DNA from: Micromonospora chokoriensis | GTDB lineage: Bacteria > Actinomycetota > Actinomycetes > Mycobacteriales > Micromonosporaceae | Direction of reading: 5' to 3' | DNA length: 64,000 bases | NCBI RefSeq assembly: GCF_000718555.1 | Contig: NZ_JOAN01000006.1 | Coordinates: 1-64,000, forward strand | Shown here: one piece after another, positions 1 to 8,941 of the stretch | Layout of the letters: each line of letters opens with the position of its first letter | How positions within the stretch are numbered: position 1 is the first letter of the stretch | Made by a program: the position numbers and the translations under genes | The notes under the pieces: model-generated | The model's input: the letters and a program-made list of their open reading frames with translations, nothing else | The model's database searches: none | What the model was told of the DNA's origin: nothing

Positions 1-22
1 GGGTGGGGAGGGGTGGGGTGGG
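1..22 (+). repeat. G-run tract (G-quadruplex-type motif)
   Basis: Five runs of three or four G separated by single T or A bases lie at the window edge, 7 bases from the stop of the minus-strand metallophosphoesterase gene. This fits the usual G-quadruplex pattern with one-base loops. Whether it folds or acts in termination is inference, and the tract may continue beyond the window. Confidence 0.5.
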
Positions 23-28
23 CGGCGG

Positions 29-2236
29 TTAGGGGAGGTTGATGCCGCGTACGCGGCCGTTCTGATCGGCGGCGATCAGTTGACCGCCAGCCAGCACCGG
101 GGTGGAGAAGGTGTAGCCGGTGCCGAGCTTCACCAGCCGGTCCAGTCGGCCGGTGTTCAGGTCCAACGCGCCGACCTGGCTGTTGACGCCGAGCACCCAC
201 GCGGTGTCGCCGTCGACGACCGCGCCGGAGTTGAAGACCGGGAAGCCCAGCGTGGTCTGCCAGCGGGTCGCCCCGCTCAGCGCGTCGACGAGCAGCGTCG
301 CGCCGCGTTCCTGAATCAGCAGCAGCGCGGTCGACCCGCCGACCGTCGCCAGTCGCGGACCGGCGTACATCGACGAGCCGGAGACCGACCAGAGCGCGGT
401 GCCGGTCGCCCGGTCCAGACCCCAGGTGGCGGAGACCGAGGAGACCACCACGGGACCGTTCGGCACCAGCACGGTCCGGTCGTCCCACGGGCCGTAGAGC
501 AGCGCCGTGTTCGGGTCGGTCGTCGCGCGGGTGGTGAAGGTCCAGAGCGGGGTACCCGTTCGGGCGTCGAACGCGTGGGCACGGGCGTCACCCGCGCCGA
601 CGTACACCCGCTCGCCGTCGCAGGCGGGGCGGCCGGCGGCGAATCCGCCGAGCGCGGCGTGCCAGTGCTCGCGGCCGGTGCCCGGGTCGAGCGCGAGTAG
701 CGTCGTGCCGGCCGCCACCAGGAGGACGCCGATGCCGTCGATCCGGGCCAGCGACGGTGTGGAGAGGACCGGCTCGGCGGTACGGACCTGCCAACGGCGC
801 CGACCAGTCCTGGCGTCCAGGGCGGTCACCGTGCGGTCGGCGCCGGGGACGAAGACCGTCGAGTCGGCGACCACCGGCTCCCGGTAGACCGGCCCGGTCC
901 GGACCGTCCACCGCTGCTTCGCCCGACCGTGTCGCATCGACCAGGCGGTGACGACGCCCCCGGTCGAGCCGGCCACCACCAGGTCACCGGCCGCACTGAG
1001 TGCGCCCTGTACCGAGCCGTCCAGGGTGGTCTCCCAGGCCACCCGGGGGCCGGCGCCGGGCAGCTCGACCGTGCGGACCGAGTCCCACCAACTACCGTCG
1101 GCGGCTACCGCGCGCAGCCGTACCTGGTGGTTACCCGGCGGCAGGGCCGCCGCGTCCAGAGAGGTACGCCAGTGGGCCCCGGTGCGGGTCAACTCGGTGT
1201 ACGGCGCGTTCACGGTGCCGCTGAAGCCGGTCTCCGGTACCACCTGGGCGCGCACGGCCACCGGGGCGTTGCGACCGAAGGTGGCCTGGACGGCGAACGC
1301 CGCCTCAGCCGCGGAGACGTGCACGGAGGCGGGCTCGACGTCGGCACCCGGCCCGGTGCCGGTCAGCGCGACGGTCGCCACCGTCGTGGTGTTGGTGCCG
1401 CCGGTCGCGAGCAGGTCGACCCGGGTCACCACCAGCTGCGGCTCTCCACGCCCATCGAGCGTGCGCTCTGCCCAGTAGTAGTGCGGGCTGTCCTTCACCG
1501 CCTTGAGGGTGATCTCGACCAGGCCGTTCATCGGCCGGACCGCCTCGGCGTGCACATGCCCAGCGAAGACCACCCGTACGTCGTGCCGTTCGACCAGCTC
1601 CAGGAAGCGGTCCTGGTCGTCGGCGTAGGACCAGGCGTCTCCGACCGGGTGGTGCTGGAAGATCACGATGGGGGTGTTCTTCCGGACCTGGCGGAGGTCC
1701 TTCTCCAGCCAGTCCAGCAAGGCCCCGCCGAAGTGGCCCGGCTCCTGCAGGAGCATCGTCGGGTCGAGCGCGACCACGTGCACGCCACAGACGTCGAACG
1801 ACTGCTGGCTGGCGCCGAAGGCTCGGTGGTACTCCTCCTTGGCCGAGACGTCCCACCGCACTTCGTGGTTGCCGGGGGTGTGGTGGATGCGGCCGGCGAG
1901 TGCCGCCGGAATTGTCGACTGGTAGAGGGCGACCTGTGTGGGCGTACCCGAGTCGGTGATGTCTCCACAGTGCAGCACGGCGGCCGGGTCGCGTTCGACG
2001 ATGGCCTGGAACACTTTCCGCATGGTGTCGGTGCGGGCCGGCGCGGACGGGTTGAGGTGGGTGTCGGAGACCAGGGCGAATCCCTGCGGGGCCTCGGGGC
2101 GGGGCTTGCCCGAGGTCGCGGCGGTCGCGGCGGTCGCGAGTAGGCCGGGCGCTGCCAGGGTGCCGAGCGTGGCGCCGGCCGCGCCGAGAAGGAGGCGCCG
2201 GCTGAGCGCCTGCTCGTTGTTGTGCGATGTGGGCAT
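29..2236 (-). CDS. Tat-exported metallophosphoesterase with PQQ-like beta-propeller domain
   Basis: About 735 residues. The chosen ATG at 2236 is preceded by AAGGA and places a twin-arginine signal (SRRLLLG, residues 12-18) followed by an Ala-rich hydrophobic stretch at the N-terminus; longer starts bury the signal. Calcineurin-type phosphoesterase motifs follow in order: DTH, GDITD, GNHE, HHP and GHVH, which bind two metals. A central Ig-like region is followed by repeated blades of PQQ/pyrrolo-quinoline type (for example TVTALDARTGRRRWQ). The protein is probably secreted and folded before export. Its substrate cannot be told; phosphodiesters or phosphomonoesters are the family norm. Confidence 0.85.
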   Translation of the reverse strand: MPTSHNNEQALSRRLLLGAAGATLGTLAAPGLLATAATAATSGKPRPEAPQGFALVSDTHLNPSAPARTDTMRKVFQAIVERDPAAVLHCGDITDSGTPTQVALYQSTIPAALAGRIHHTPGNHEVRWDVSAKEEYHRAFGASQQSFDVCGVHVVALDPTMLLQEPGHFGGALLDWLEKDLRQVRKNTPIVIFQHHPVGDAWSYADDQDRFLELVERHDVRVVFAGHVHAEAVRPMNGLVEITLKAVKDSPHYYWAERTLDGRGEPQLVVTRVDLLATGGTNTTTVATVALTGTGPGADVEPASVHVSAAEAAFAVQATFGRNAPVAVRAQVVPETGFSGTVNAPYTELTRTGAHWRTSLDAAALPPGNHQVRLRAVAADGSWWDSVRTVELPGAGPRVAWETTLDGSVQGALSAAGDLVVAGSTGGVVTAWSMRHGRAKQRWTVRTGPVYREPVVADSTVFVPGADRTVTALDARTGRRRWQVRTAEPVLSTPSLARIDGIGVLLVAAGTTLLALDPGTGREHWHAALGGFAAGRPACDGERVYVGAGDARAHAFDARTGTPLWTFTTRATTDPNTALLYGPWDDRTVLVPNGPVVVSSVSATWGLDRATGTALWSVSGSSMYAGPRLATVGGSTALLLIQERGATLLVDALSGATRWQTTLGFPVFNSGAVVDGDTAWVLGVNSQVGALDLNTGRLDRLVKLGTGYTFSTPVLAGGQLIAADQNGRVRGINLP

Positions 2237-2367
2237 TGCAGTCCTTACCTGGGTCACCGACATCCCTTCGAAGGAAGTGGATGTTGATCTTGGAACGTAG
2301 CGACCCAGGACGAACTCGGGGCGACCGGAACGCAACCGGCCCGTGTAGCCCCGTCAGACCTTGAGAA

Positions 2368-2559
2368 TCAGGCGAGGGTGGTCAGGGCGGCGCTCAGTTC
2401 GTCCGGTGAGTCGAACTGCTCTGCCGGCAACGCCTGCAACATCTGCAACATCGCCGTGCTGGCCCCGTTCTCCTGGCCCCAGCGGATCAGGTCCTCCCGC
2501 GAGACCGGGTAGTCGAGCCCGGCCAGGTACTCCTGCAACTGCACCCCGGTGACGGTCAT
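2368..2559 (-). CDS. DUF2795 domain protein
   Basis: A 63-residue acidic protein starting MTVTGVQLQEYLAGLDYP and containing the pattern PVSREDLIRWGQENGA, which matches the small actinobacterial DUF2795 family. No catalytic motif is visible. It lies between the metallophosphoesterase gene on the same strand and a divergent esterase-like gene. Function unknown. Confidence 0.75.
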   Translation of the reverse strand: MTVTGVQLQEYLAGLDYPVSREDLIRWGQENGASTAMLQMLQALPAEQFDSPDELSAALTTLA

Positions 2560-2687
2560 GTCGGCCGGCTACCCGCTCGCGGTGGCCGTACACCGGCTTG
2601 GTCGGCACCCACGACGACCCGGCGGCCGGCGTGTCGGCCCGCGACGCGCCCACGGTTTGCCGCGGCGGCGCTCGGGTAGCCGCTGGC

Positions 2688-3944
2688 ATGCTGGTTCAGC
2701 GGCTCGGCGCGCCGAGCGATTTCGACAGCTTGCTGGAGCGCGTTCGGGACGCCCGGGTGGTGATGATCGGCGAATCCACCCACGGCAGTTACGACTACTA
2801 CCGGTTGCGTGAGCAGCTCACCCGCCGGTTGATCGCGGAGTGCGGCTTCTCCTTCGTCGCCGTGGAGGGTGACTGGCCCGACTGTGATCGGGTGCACCGT
2901 TCGGTGACGGCCGCGCCCGGCGGCGCGCTCGAACCGCAACTCGCGCTCGATCAGTTTGAACGATGGCCGACCTGGATGTGGGCCAACGCCGAGGTGGCCC
3001 GGTTCGCCAGCTGGCTGCGGGCCTGGAACGTGGAGCGGCCGGAGGATCAACGGGCCGGGTTCCACGGGCTCGACGTGTACAGCCTCTGGGAGTCGATGCA
3101 GGCGATCTTCGACTACCTGGGGGAGGAGGACCCGAAGTCGCTGGAGGCGGCGCAGGACGCGTACCGGTGTTTCGAGCCGTACGGCAAACGGGTCGAGGAT
3201 TACGGCGCGGCCAGCCGGTTCGTCTCCGCCCGGTGCGAGGAGGAGGTCGTCCGGCTGCTCGCCCGGACCCGCGAACATGCCCTCTCCGGCGGCCAGGATC
3301 GCTTCTCGGCCTGGCAGAACGCGGAGGTGGTGGCCGGCGCGGAGCGCTACTACCGGGCGATGGTGGCCGGCGGGCCGGACTCGTGGAACATCCGCGACAC
3401 CCACATGCAGGACACCCTGGACCGGCTGCTGGACCGGTACGGCCCGGACGCCCGGGGCATCGTCTGGGCGCACAACACGCACGTCGGGGACGCGCGGGCC
3501 ACCGACATGGCTGCCGACGGCATGGTCAACATTGGCCAGTTGGCCCGGGAACGGCTCGGCGACGACGCGGTGGCCCTGATCGGCTTCGGCAGCTATCGGG
3601 GCACGGTGATCGCCGCACCCCGGTGGGGCTCGCCTCCCGAGGCGATGGTGGTGCCCCCGGCCCGGGAGGGATCGATCGAACGGCGGTTGCACGAGCTGAT
3701 GCCGGAGCGGGCCGTGCTGATCTTCGGCGGCGACGACCAGCCGGGCTGGGTCACCGACACCGTGGACCACCGGGCGATCGGTGTCGTCTACGACCCGTCC
3801 TTCGAGTCCTGGGGCAACTACGTGCCGACCAGGCTTGGCGACCGGTACGACGCCTTCATCTGGTGCGACGACACGACAGCCCTGCACCCGCTACCGGTCC
3901 CAGCCACCCCAGGAGAGCTGCAAACCTACCCCGCCGGCGTCTGA
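2688..3944 (+). CDS. Erythromycin esterase family protein
   Basis: About 418 residues from the ATG at 2688; a longer start at 2598 adds 30 low-complexity residues. The family signatures are GESTHGSYDYYRLR near the N-terminus, VEGDWPDC about 30 residues later, and WAHNTHVGD in the second half. These carry the Glu and His residues used by EreA/EreB-like hydrolases. Most chromosomal actinobacterial members have no proven macrolide activity, so esterase activity on a lactone is possible but not shown. It ends in a convergent gap holding a 22-bp perfect inverted repeat. Confidence 0.8.
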   Translation: MLVQRLGAPSDFDSLLERVRDARVVMIGESTHGSYDYYRLREQLTRRLIAECGFSFVAVEGDWPDCDRVHRSVTAAPGGALEPQLALDQFERWPTWMWANAEVARFASWLRAWNVERPEDQRAGFHGLDVYSLWESMQAIFDYLGEEDPKSLEAAQDAYRCFEPYGKRVEDYGAASRFVSARCEEEVVRLLARTREHALSGGQDRFSAWQNAEVVAGAERYYRAMVAGGPDSWNIRDTHMQDTLDRLLDRYGPDARGIVWAHNTHVGDARATDMAADGMVNIGQLARERLGDDAVALIGFGSYRGTVIAAPRWGSPPEAMVVPPAREGSIERRLHELMPERAVLIFGGDDQPGWVTDTVDHRAIGVVYDPSFESWGNYVPTRLGDRYDAFIWCDDTTALHPLPVPATPGELQTYPAGV

Positions 3945-3959
3945 CGGCCGCCCGATCGC

Positions 3960-4034
3960 GTCGATCATGGAGTTGTGGTGCTGGACGAAGGCCTCCGATC
4001 GGGGCACGACGGGCACCACAACTCCATGATCGAC
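3960..4034. repeat. Intergenic inverted repeat, family A copy 1
   Basis: Two 22-base arms (3960-3981 and 4013-4034) are perfect reverse complements around a 31-base spacer; the arm core is GATCATGGAGTTGTGGTG. It sits between the convergent esterase-like and MMPL genes. A second copy with the same core is at 35494-35564. The transcript would form a long hairpin, so termination or mRNA-end protection is possible. Confidence 0.9.
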
Positions 4035-4053
4035 CGGGTGGTTGTCGGGTGGG

Positions 4054-6282
4054 TCAGACGGGGGTTGGGGTCTTGTCTTCCAGGTGGGTGCGGAGGCCTT
4101 CGCCTTCGATGTCCACGTTCGGCAGGGCGCGGTTGAGCCAGCGGGGCAGCCACCAGGCGCGGTCGCCGAGGAGTGACATCACCGCCGGGACGATGGTCAT
4201 CCGGACCACGAACGCGTCGATGGCGACGCCAATGGCGAGCGCGAAGCCCATCGACTTGATCACCGGGTCCTCCAGGAAGACGAAGCCCCCGAAGACCGAC
4301 ATCATGATCAGCGCGGCGGCGGTGACCACCCGCGCGCCGTGCCCCATGCCGCTGATGGTGGCCTGCCGGGCGGACTCACCGTGGACGAAGTCCTCCCGCA
4401 TCCGGGACACCAGGAACACCTCGTAGTCCATGGCGAGCCCGAACAGGATGCCGATGAGCAGGATCGGCAGGAAGCTGATCAGCGGGCCCGGCGTGTCCAG
4501 GCCGACGAGGTCGGCGAGGTGCCCCTGCTGGAAGACGGCCACCGTGATGCCGAAGGTGGCGGCGACGGTGAGCAGGAAGCCCAGCGCAGCCTTGATCGGC
4601 ACCAGCAGCGAGCGGAACACCAGCATCAGCAGCAGCACCGAGAGCCCGACCACCAGCAACAGGTAGATCGGTAGTGCGTCGGAGAGCTTCTCGGAGACGT
4701 CGATGCCGATGGCGGTGACGCCGGTGAGCAGCACGTCCGCGTCGCGGATCACGCTCACCGAGCTACGGATGTCGTGCACCAGGGTCTCGGTGGCCTCGTC
4801 GGTCGGGCCGGTCTTCGGCACCACGCCGAGCAGCGCGGTCCGGCCGTCCGGGCTGAGCTGCGCCGGGGCCACCGCGAGGACGTTCTCGGTGCGCTGGAGC
4901 AGGGCCGTGACCTGCGGTACGGCGGCTGAGGTGGCCGCTGGGGTGTCACCGGCGACCACCACCGCGAGCCGGCCGGTGAAGCCCGCGCCGAAGCCCTCGA
5001 CGGTCAGGTCGTTCGCCACCCGGGCGGGTGAGCCGACGGCGGCCGTCGCGGCGCCCGGCAGGGCCAGCCGCATGTCCGGCGTGGGCAGCGCGAGCAGGCC
5101 CAGGCCGAGCAGACCGACCAGGATGACCGGTACGCGGAACCGCGTGATCAGCCGAGCCCAGCGGAAGCCGAACCGGTTGGTGTCCTCGGTCGTGGTCGTC
5201 GCCGCGGCCGGACGGTCGGTGATGTCCGTGTCGTCCTCGTCCGCGACGGTTCCGTCGGTGGCGGTAACGGTGCGCAGCCGGCGGGGGAGCACCCGGCGAC
5301 CGGCGAAGCCGAGCAGCGCCGGCTGGAGGGTGATCGCGACGAGGACGGCGACGGTGACCGTGCCGGCGGCGGCGAGACCCATCACGGTGAGGAACGGGAT
5401 GTCCACCACGGCGAGCCCGGCCAGGGCGATGACCACTGTGGCGCCCGCGAAGACCACGGCCGAGCCGGCGGTGCCCACGGCCCGGCCGACCGCCTCTTCC
5501 GGGGACAGGCCGTCGAGCAGGTTCTGCCGGTGCCGGGAGGTGATGAAGAGTGAGTAGTCGATGCCGACCGCGAGACCGAGCATCAGCGCCAGGATCGGCG
5601 CGGTGCTGGTGAGCTGGACGACGCCGCTCAGCGCGAACAGCCCGGCCATGCCGGCGCCCACACCGATCAGCGCGTTGAGCATCGTCATTCCGGCGGCGAC
5701 AAGCGAGCCGAACGTGATGATCAGGACGATCGCGGCTACCAGGACGCCGAGCGCCTCGGTGGAGCCGATCTCCGGCTCCCCGCCGAGCACCTCACCGCCC
5801 GGGGCGACCTGCCAGCCCTGTGCCTTGGCGGCTGCGCCGACCTGCTCGTACGCGGTGCGCTGCGCGTCGGTCACGTCGTCCCCGCCGGTGGCGAACTGCA
5901 CCTGGACCAGCGCGTACCGGCCGTTGGGCGTGACCGCGCCGACCTGGAACGGGTTGACCGCGCCGACCACGCCGGGCAGCGTCGAGGCCTGCTGGACCAG
6001 CTCCTGCACCACGGCCTGACCCTGCGGGGTGGCCAGTTGGCCGTCGGCGGGTGCCTTGACCGTGATGGTGCCGGTGGCGCCGCTGGCTGCGGGGAACTGG
6101 TCGGCCAGCAGGTCGAGCGCGCGCTGGCTCTCGGTGCCGGGCATGGTGAAGTTGCTCGCCGTCGGGCCGCGCAGGGTCGCTGCGGCCAGGCCGGCGGCGA
6201 CGAGTACGACGAGCCAGAGCGCGACGACGAGCCGTCGCCGGCGCAACGCGCCCCGGCCGAGCCGGTAGAGCAGGGTGGCCAT
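4054..6282 (-). CDS. MMPL/RND-type transporter
   Basis: 742 residues with two halves, each having an N-terminal membrane segment, a large extracytoplasmic domain and a cluster of membrane segments. The signatures are GIDYSLFITSRHRQ in the first half and AMDYEVFLVSRMRE in the second, both typical of proton-driven MMPL exporters. A cytoplasmic Asp-rich linker lies near residue 350. Its ATG overlaps the stop of the upstream TetR gene by four bases (ATGA), so the two are translationally coupled. The substrate is probably a lipid or hydrophobic compound, or a toxic drug that the regulator senses. Confidence 0.88.
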   Translation of the reverse strand: MATLLYRLGRGALRRRRLVVALWLVVLVAAGLAAATLRGPTASNFTMPGTESQRALDLLADQFPAASGATGTITVKAPADGQLATPQGQAVVQELVQQASTLPGVVGAVNPFQVGAVTPNGRYALVQVQFATGGDDVTDAQRTAYEQVGAAAKAQGWQVAPGGEVLGGEPEIGSTEALGVLVAAIVLIITFGSLVAAGMTMLNALIGVGAGMAGLFALSGVVQLTSTAPILALMLGLAVGIDYSLFITSRHRQNLLDGLSPEEAVGRAVGTAGSAVVFAGATVVIALAGLAVVDIPFLTVMGLAAAGTVTVAVLVAITLQPALLGFAGRRVLPRRLRTVTATDGTVADEDDTDITDRPAAATTTTEDTNRFGFRWARLITRFRVPVILVGLLGLGLLALPTPDMRLALPGAATAAVGSPARVANDLTVEGFGAGFTGRLAVVVAGDTPAATSAAVPQVTALLQRTENVLAVAPAQLSPDGRTALLGVVPKTGPTDEATETLVHDIRSSVSVIRDADVLLTGVTAIGIDVSEKLSDALPIYLLLVVGLSVLLLMLVFRSLLVPIKAALGFLLTVAATFGITVAVFQQGHLADLVGLDTPGPLISFLPILLIGILFGLAMDYEVFLVSRMREDFVHGESARQATISGMGHGARVVTAAALIMMSVFGGFVFLEDPVIKSMGFALAIGVAIDAFVVRMTIVPAVMSLLGDRAWWLPRWLNRALPNVDIEGEGLRTHLEDKTPTPV

Positions 6283-6866
6283 CAGGAGTCCTTGTCCTCG
6301 GTCGTGGATGGATGGGGCAGGGGTGCGACAGGTTCGATGGCCCGCAGGGCGAGCGCGAGCAGGGCGGGGCGCAGTTCGTCGTCGGGGATGTCGACGAACT
6401 CGGCGCACGCCTCGGAGATGCCGGCGAGCAGCACCAGCGCGGCGATCCGGGCGCCCGGCCGGGCGGAGTGCCCGGCCAACGCGTCCCGCAGCCGATCGGA
6501 GATCTGCTGGATGTGCGCGAAGGCCGGCTGGCACAGCAGCTCTGGGAACTCTCCGCGAAGCACCGCGATCTCCTGCCGGAACCGGACCGCGAGGTCGACG
6601 AAGCCCGCCGCGGCGACCTCCTGGGCGGCCGCTCCGGTCAGGCCGTCGAGCTGGTCGTCGAGGCCGCGGAGCACCTCGATGGCGGGGGCCATCAGCTCGG
6701 CGAGCAGGGCTTCCTTGTTGGCGAAGTGGTAGAGCACGGTCGCCTTGGAGCAGCCGACCTCTCGGGCGATGTCCTGTAGGGAGGTGCCTCGGTAGCCGGT
6801 CACCGTGAAGCGCCGAGCCGCAGCGGCGAGGATCTCGCCGTGCGTGTCGGGTACCGCTCTGATCAT
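6282..6866 (-). CDS. TetR family repressor of the MMPL gene
   Basis: 194 residues. The N-terminal helix-turn-helix (residues 10-55) has the usual TetR form GYRGTSLQDIAREVGCSK followed by YHFANKEALL. The C-terminal part is an all-helical ligand and dimer domain. It is the first gene of a two-gene operon with the MMPL exporter, and two identical 16-bp palindromes lie 31-65 bases upstream of its ATG, so autorepression and derepression of the pump by its substrate is the likely circuit. Confidence 0.88.
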   Translation of the reverse strand: MIRAVPDTHGEILAAAARRFTVTGYRGTSLQDIAREVGCSKATVLYHFANKEALLAELMAPAIEVLRGLDDQLDGLTGAAAQEVAAAGFVDLAVRFRQEIAVLRGEFPELLCQPAFAHIQQISDRLRDALAGHSARPGARIAALVLLAGISEACAEFVDIPDDELRPALLALALRAIEPVAPLPHPSTTEDKDS

Positions 6867-6896
6867 GGCTGGTCCACCTCCCGCAGACCAGCATGC

Positions 6897-6931
6897 CTGA
6901 CCGATCGGTCAGACCCTGACCGATCGGTCAG
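6897..6931. promoter_or_regulatory. Tandem TetR operators
   Basis: The perfect 16-bp palindrome CTGACCGATCGGTCAG occurs at 6897-6912 and again at 6916-6931, with three bases between copies (19 bp centre to centre, nearly two helical turns). It lies just upstream of the TetR-MMPL operon. The size and symmetry fit a TetR dimer site; binding of two dimers on the same DNA face is inferred. Confidence 0.85.
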
Positions 6932-6967
6932 ACGAAAGCGGTGGCGTTCACCACACCCCGGGCGGCT

Positions 6968-7399
6968 CTACCCGGCGTGCTCGGCGTCGTACCTGGTCCG
7001 CGCCTCGGCGATGGCTCGGCGGTGTCGCTCGGCCCAGCTGGTCAGCGCGACAAGTGACTCGTACAGCTCCAGCGCCATCGGGGTCGCGGTGTATTCGACC
7101 TTGGGCGGGACGGTCGGGTAGACCCGGCGGTGCAGCAGGCCGTCGCGCTCCAGGTTGCGCAGGGTCAGCGTGAGCATCCGGCGGCTGATGCCCTCGATGT
7201 GCCGCTCCAGCTCGGTGAAGCGCACCGGCCCGTTCGAGGCGGCCACCAGGATGCCGATGCTCCACTTGCCGCCGACCCGGTCCAGCACCTGGCGGACGGT
7301 GCACGCGCGGGCCTGCCCCGGGGCGAACGGCACGTTCTCGGCCGAGCAGGTCAGCTCGGCCTCGACAAGCGCGGGCACATCGCTGTTCCTCTGGGACAT
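6968..7399 (-). CDS. HxlR family winged-helix regulator
   Basis: 143 residues. The HxlR pattern is clear: a Cys near the start of the domain (ACTVRQVLDRVGGKWSIGIL), then GPVRFTELERHIEGISRRMLT and LRNLERDGLLHR, then a beta wing with VEYTATP. ATG 7399 is preferred over GTG 7402 because the GGAGG at 7407-7411 is then 7 bases away. It is divergent from a DHA2 exporter across a 78-base gap, a common regulator-transporter pairing. Two Cys residues in the N-terminal half could sense oxidants or electrophiles; that is inference. Confidence 0.85.
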   Translation of the reverse strand: MSQRNSDVPALVEAELTCSAENVPFAPGQARACTVRQVLDRVGGKWSIGILVAASNGPVRFTELERHIEGISRRMLTLTLRNLERDGLLHRRVYPTVPPKVEYTATPMALELYESLVALTSWAERHRRAIAEARTRYDAEHAG

Positions 7400-7477
7400 C
7401 ACAGTGCCTCCTTCCGCTCCAGCCCATGGTCACAGACGATGAACTCGGTAACAAACCGTGCACCAAGGAGGGCTCTC
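7400..7477. promoter_or_regulatory. Divergent control region of HxlR and MFS genes
   Basis: The 78-base gap must hold both promoters. It contains the minus-strand Shine-Dalgarno (GGAGG at 7407-7411) and the plus-strand AAGGAGG at 7465-7471. The short symmetric element CGGTaacaaACCG near 7446-7458 is the only candidate operator I see; it is weak evidence. Confidence 0.4.
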
Positions 7478-8941
7478 GTGGACCGCGTCGTCACGTCCCG
7501 CTGGCCGGCGCTGCTGGTGCTGTGCGCCGGAAGCCTGATGATAATTCTGGATGGCACCGTCGTCGCGGTGGCGCTGCCCGCCGTGCAACGCGACCTGGGC
7601 TTCACCGCCGCCGGCCTGGCCTGGGTGGTCAACGCCTACCTGGTCGCGTTCGGCGGGTTGCTGCTGCTCGCCGGCCGGCTCGGCGACCTGCTGGGCCGGC
7701 GGGGGGTCTTTCTGGCCGGCGTCGGGCTGTTCACCCTGGCCTCGCTGGCCTGCGCGGTCGCCACCGGGCCGGCGCTGCTGGTGGGCGCGCGGTTCGGCCA
7801 GGGCATCGGTGGGGCGCTGGCCATGGCGGTCAGCCTCGGCATGATCGTCCGGCTCTATCCCGAGCCGGCCGAGCGGGCCCGCGCCATCGCTGTCTTCAGC
7901 TTCACCGGTGCGGCCGGCGCGTCGGTCGGCACGGTCGCCGGAGGGGTGCTCACCCAGGCCGCCGGGTGGCGGGCGATCTTCCTGGTCAACGTGCCGATCG
8001 GGGTGGCCATCCTGATCGCGGCGCTGCGCCGGCTTCCGGCCGAACGAGGCATCGGCCTGCGCGCCGGTCTGGACCTTCCCGGCGCGCTGCTCGCCACCGC
8101 CGGTCTGATGGCCGCCGTGTTGGGCATCGTGGGCACAGGCGAGCATGGCTGGACCAGCCCGCGGACGCTCGGCGCGGTGGCCCTCGCGGCGCTGCTGCTC
8201 GGCGGGTTCGCGCTGCGTCAACGGGTGGCGCCGACCCCGCTGGTGCCGTCCCGGGTGCTGCGCGTCCCGGGTCTGGTGGCGGCGAACGCCGTGCAGTTCC
8301 TCATGGTCTGCGCGTACTTCGGGTTCCAGTTCCTGCTCGCCGTGGAGCTGCAACTGGTGCTGGGGCTGGACCCGGCGGCCACCGGCTGGGCCTTTCTGCC
8401 CACTCCGATCATGATCGCCGTGGTCTCGCTCGGCCTGGCCGGTCGGCTGATCGCCCGCCTGAGTGCCCGAACCGTTCTGCTGGCCGGGCTCGGCCTGGCG
8501 ACCGTCGGCTTCCTCCTGCTCGCCCGGCTGCCCGCCGACGGCACCTACCTCGTCGACGTACTCCCGGCGATGTTGATCTTCGGGGTGGCCGGCGGCCTGA
8601 CCCTGCCGGCGGTCACCACCCTGGCCATGGCCGGCGCGACCGACACGGATGCCGGGCTCGCCTCCGGCCTGGCCAACACCACCCAACAGGTCGGCGGCGC
8701 GGTCGGCCTGGCCGCGCTGGCTACCCTGGCCGCCGCCCGCAGCGACGGTCTACGTGACGCCGGCTGGGCCGAGACGGCCGCGCTCGCCGGCGGCTACCGG
8801 ACCGCGTTCGCCGTGGCCGCCGGTCTGGTGGTCGCCGCGTGGTTGGTGGCGCTGACCACCCTGCCGGGCGCTCGGCCCGCCCGAACCGATCGGCACGTCC
8901 GGTTGACCGACGGCAGCGAGGCCGGGAGGGTGGTCGGGTGA
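7478..8941 (+). CDS. MFS exporter, DHA2 (EmrB/QacA) family
   Basis: 487 residues from GTG 7478, chosen because AAGGAGG lies 6 bases upstream and the first membrane segment then begins near residue 9. About 14 membrane segments are predicted. The DHA2 hallmarks are LDGTVVAVALPAVQRDLG in helix 1, GRLGDLLGRRGVF after helix 2, and GAAGASVGTVAGG in helix 5. Proton-coupled drug or metabolite export is expected. Its stop overlaps the next gene (GTGA), so it is coupled to the LigD-type polymerase. Confidence 0.88.
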   Translation: MDRVVTSRWPALLVLCAGSLMIILDGTVVAVALPAVQRDLGFTAAGLAWVVNAYLVAFGGLLLLAGRLGDLLGRRGVFLAGVGLFTLASLACAVATGPALLVGARFGQGIGGALAMAVSLGMIVRLYPEPAERARAIAVFSFTGAAGASVGTVAGGVLTQAAGWRAIFLVNVPIGVAILIAALRRLPAERGIGLRAGLDLPGALLATAGLMAAVLGIVGTGEHGWTSPRTLGAVALAALLLGGFALRQRVAPTPLVPSRVLRVPGLVAANAVQFLMVCAYFGFQFLLAVELQLVLGLDPAATGWAFLPTPIMIAVVSLGLAGRLIARLSARTVLLAGLGLATVGFLLLARLPADGTYLVDVLPAMLIFGVAGGLTLPAVTTLAMAGATDTDAGLASGLANTTQQVGGAVGLAALATLAAARSDGLRDAGWAETAALAGGYRTAFAVAAGLVVAAWLVALTTLPGARPARTDRHVRLTDGSEAGRVVG

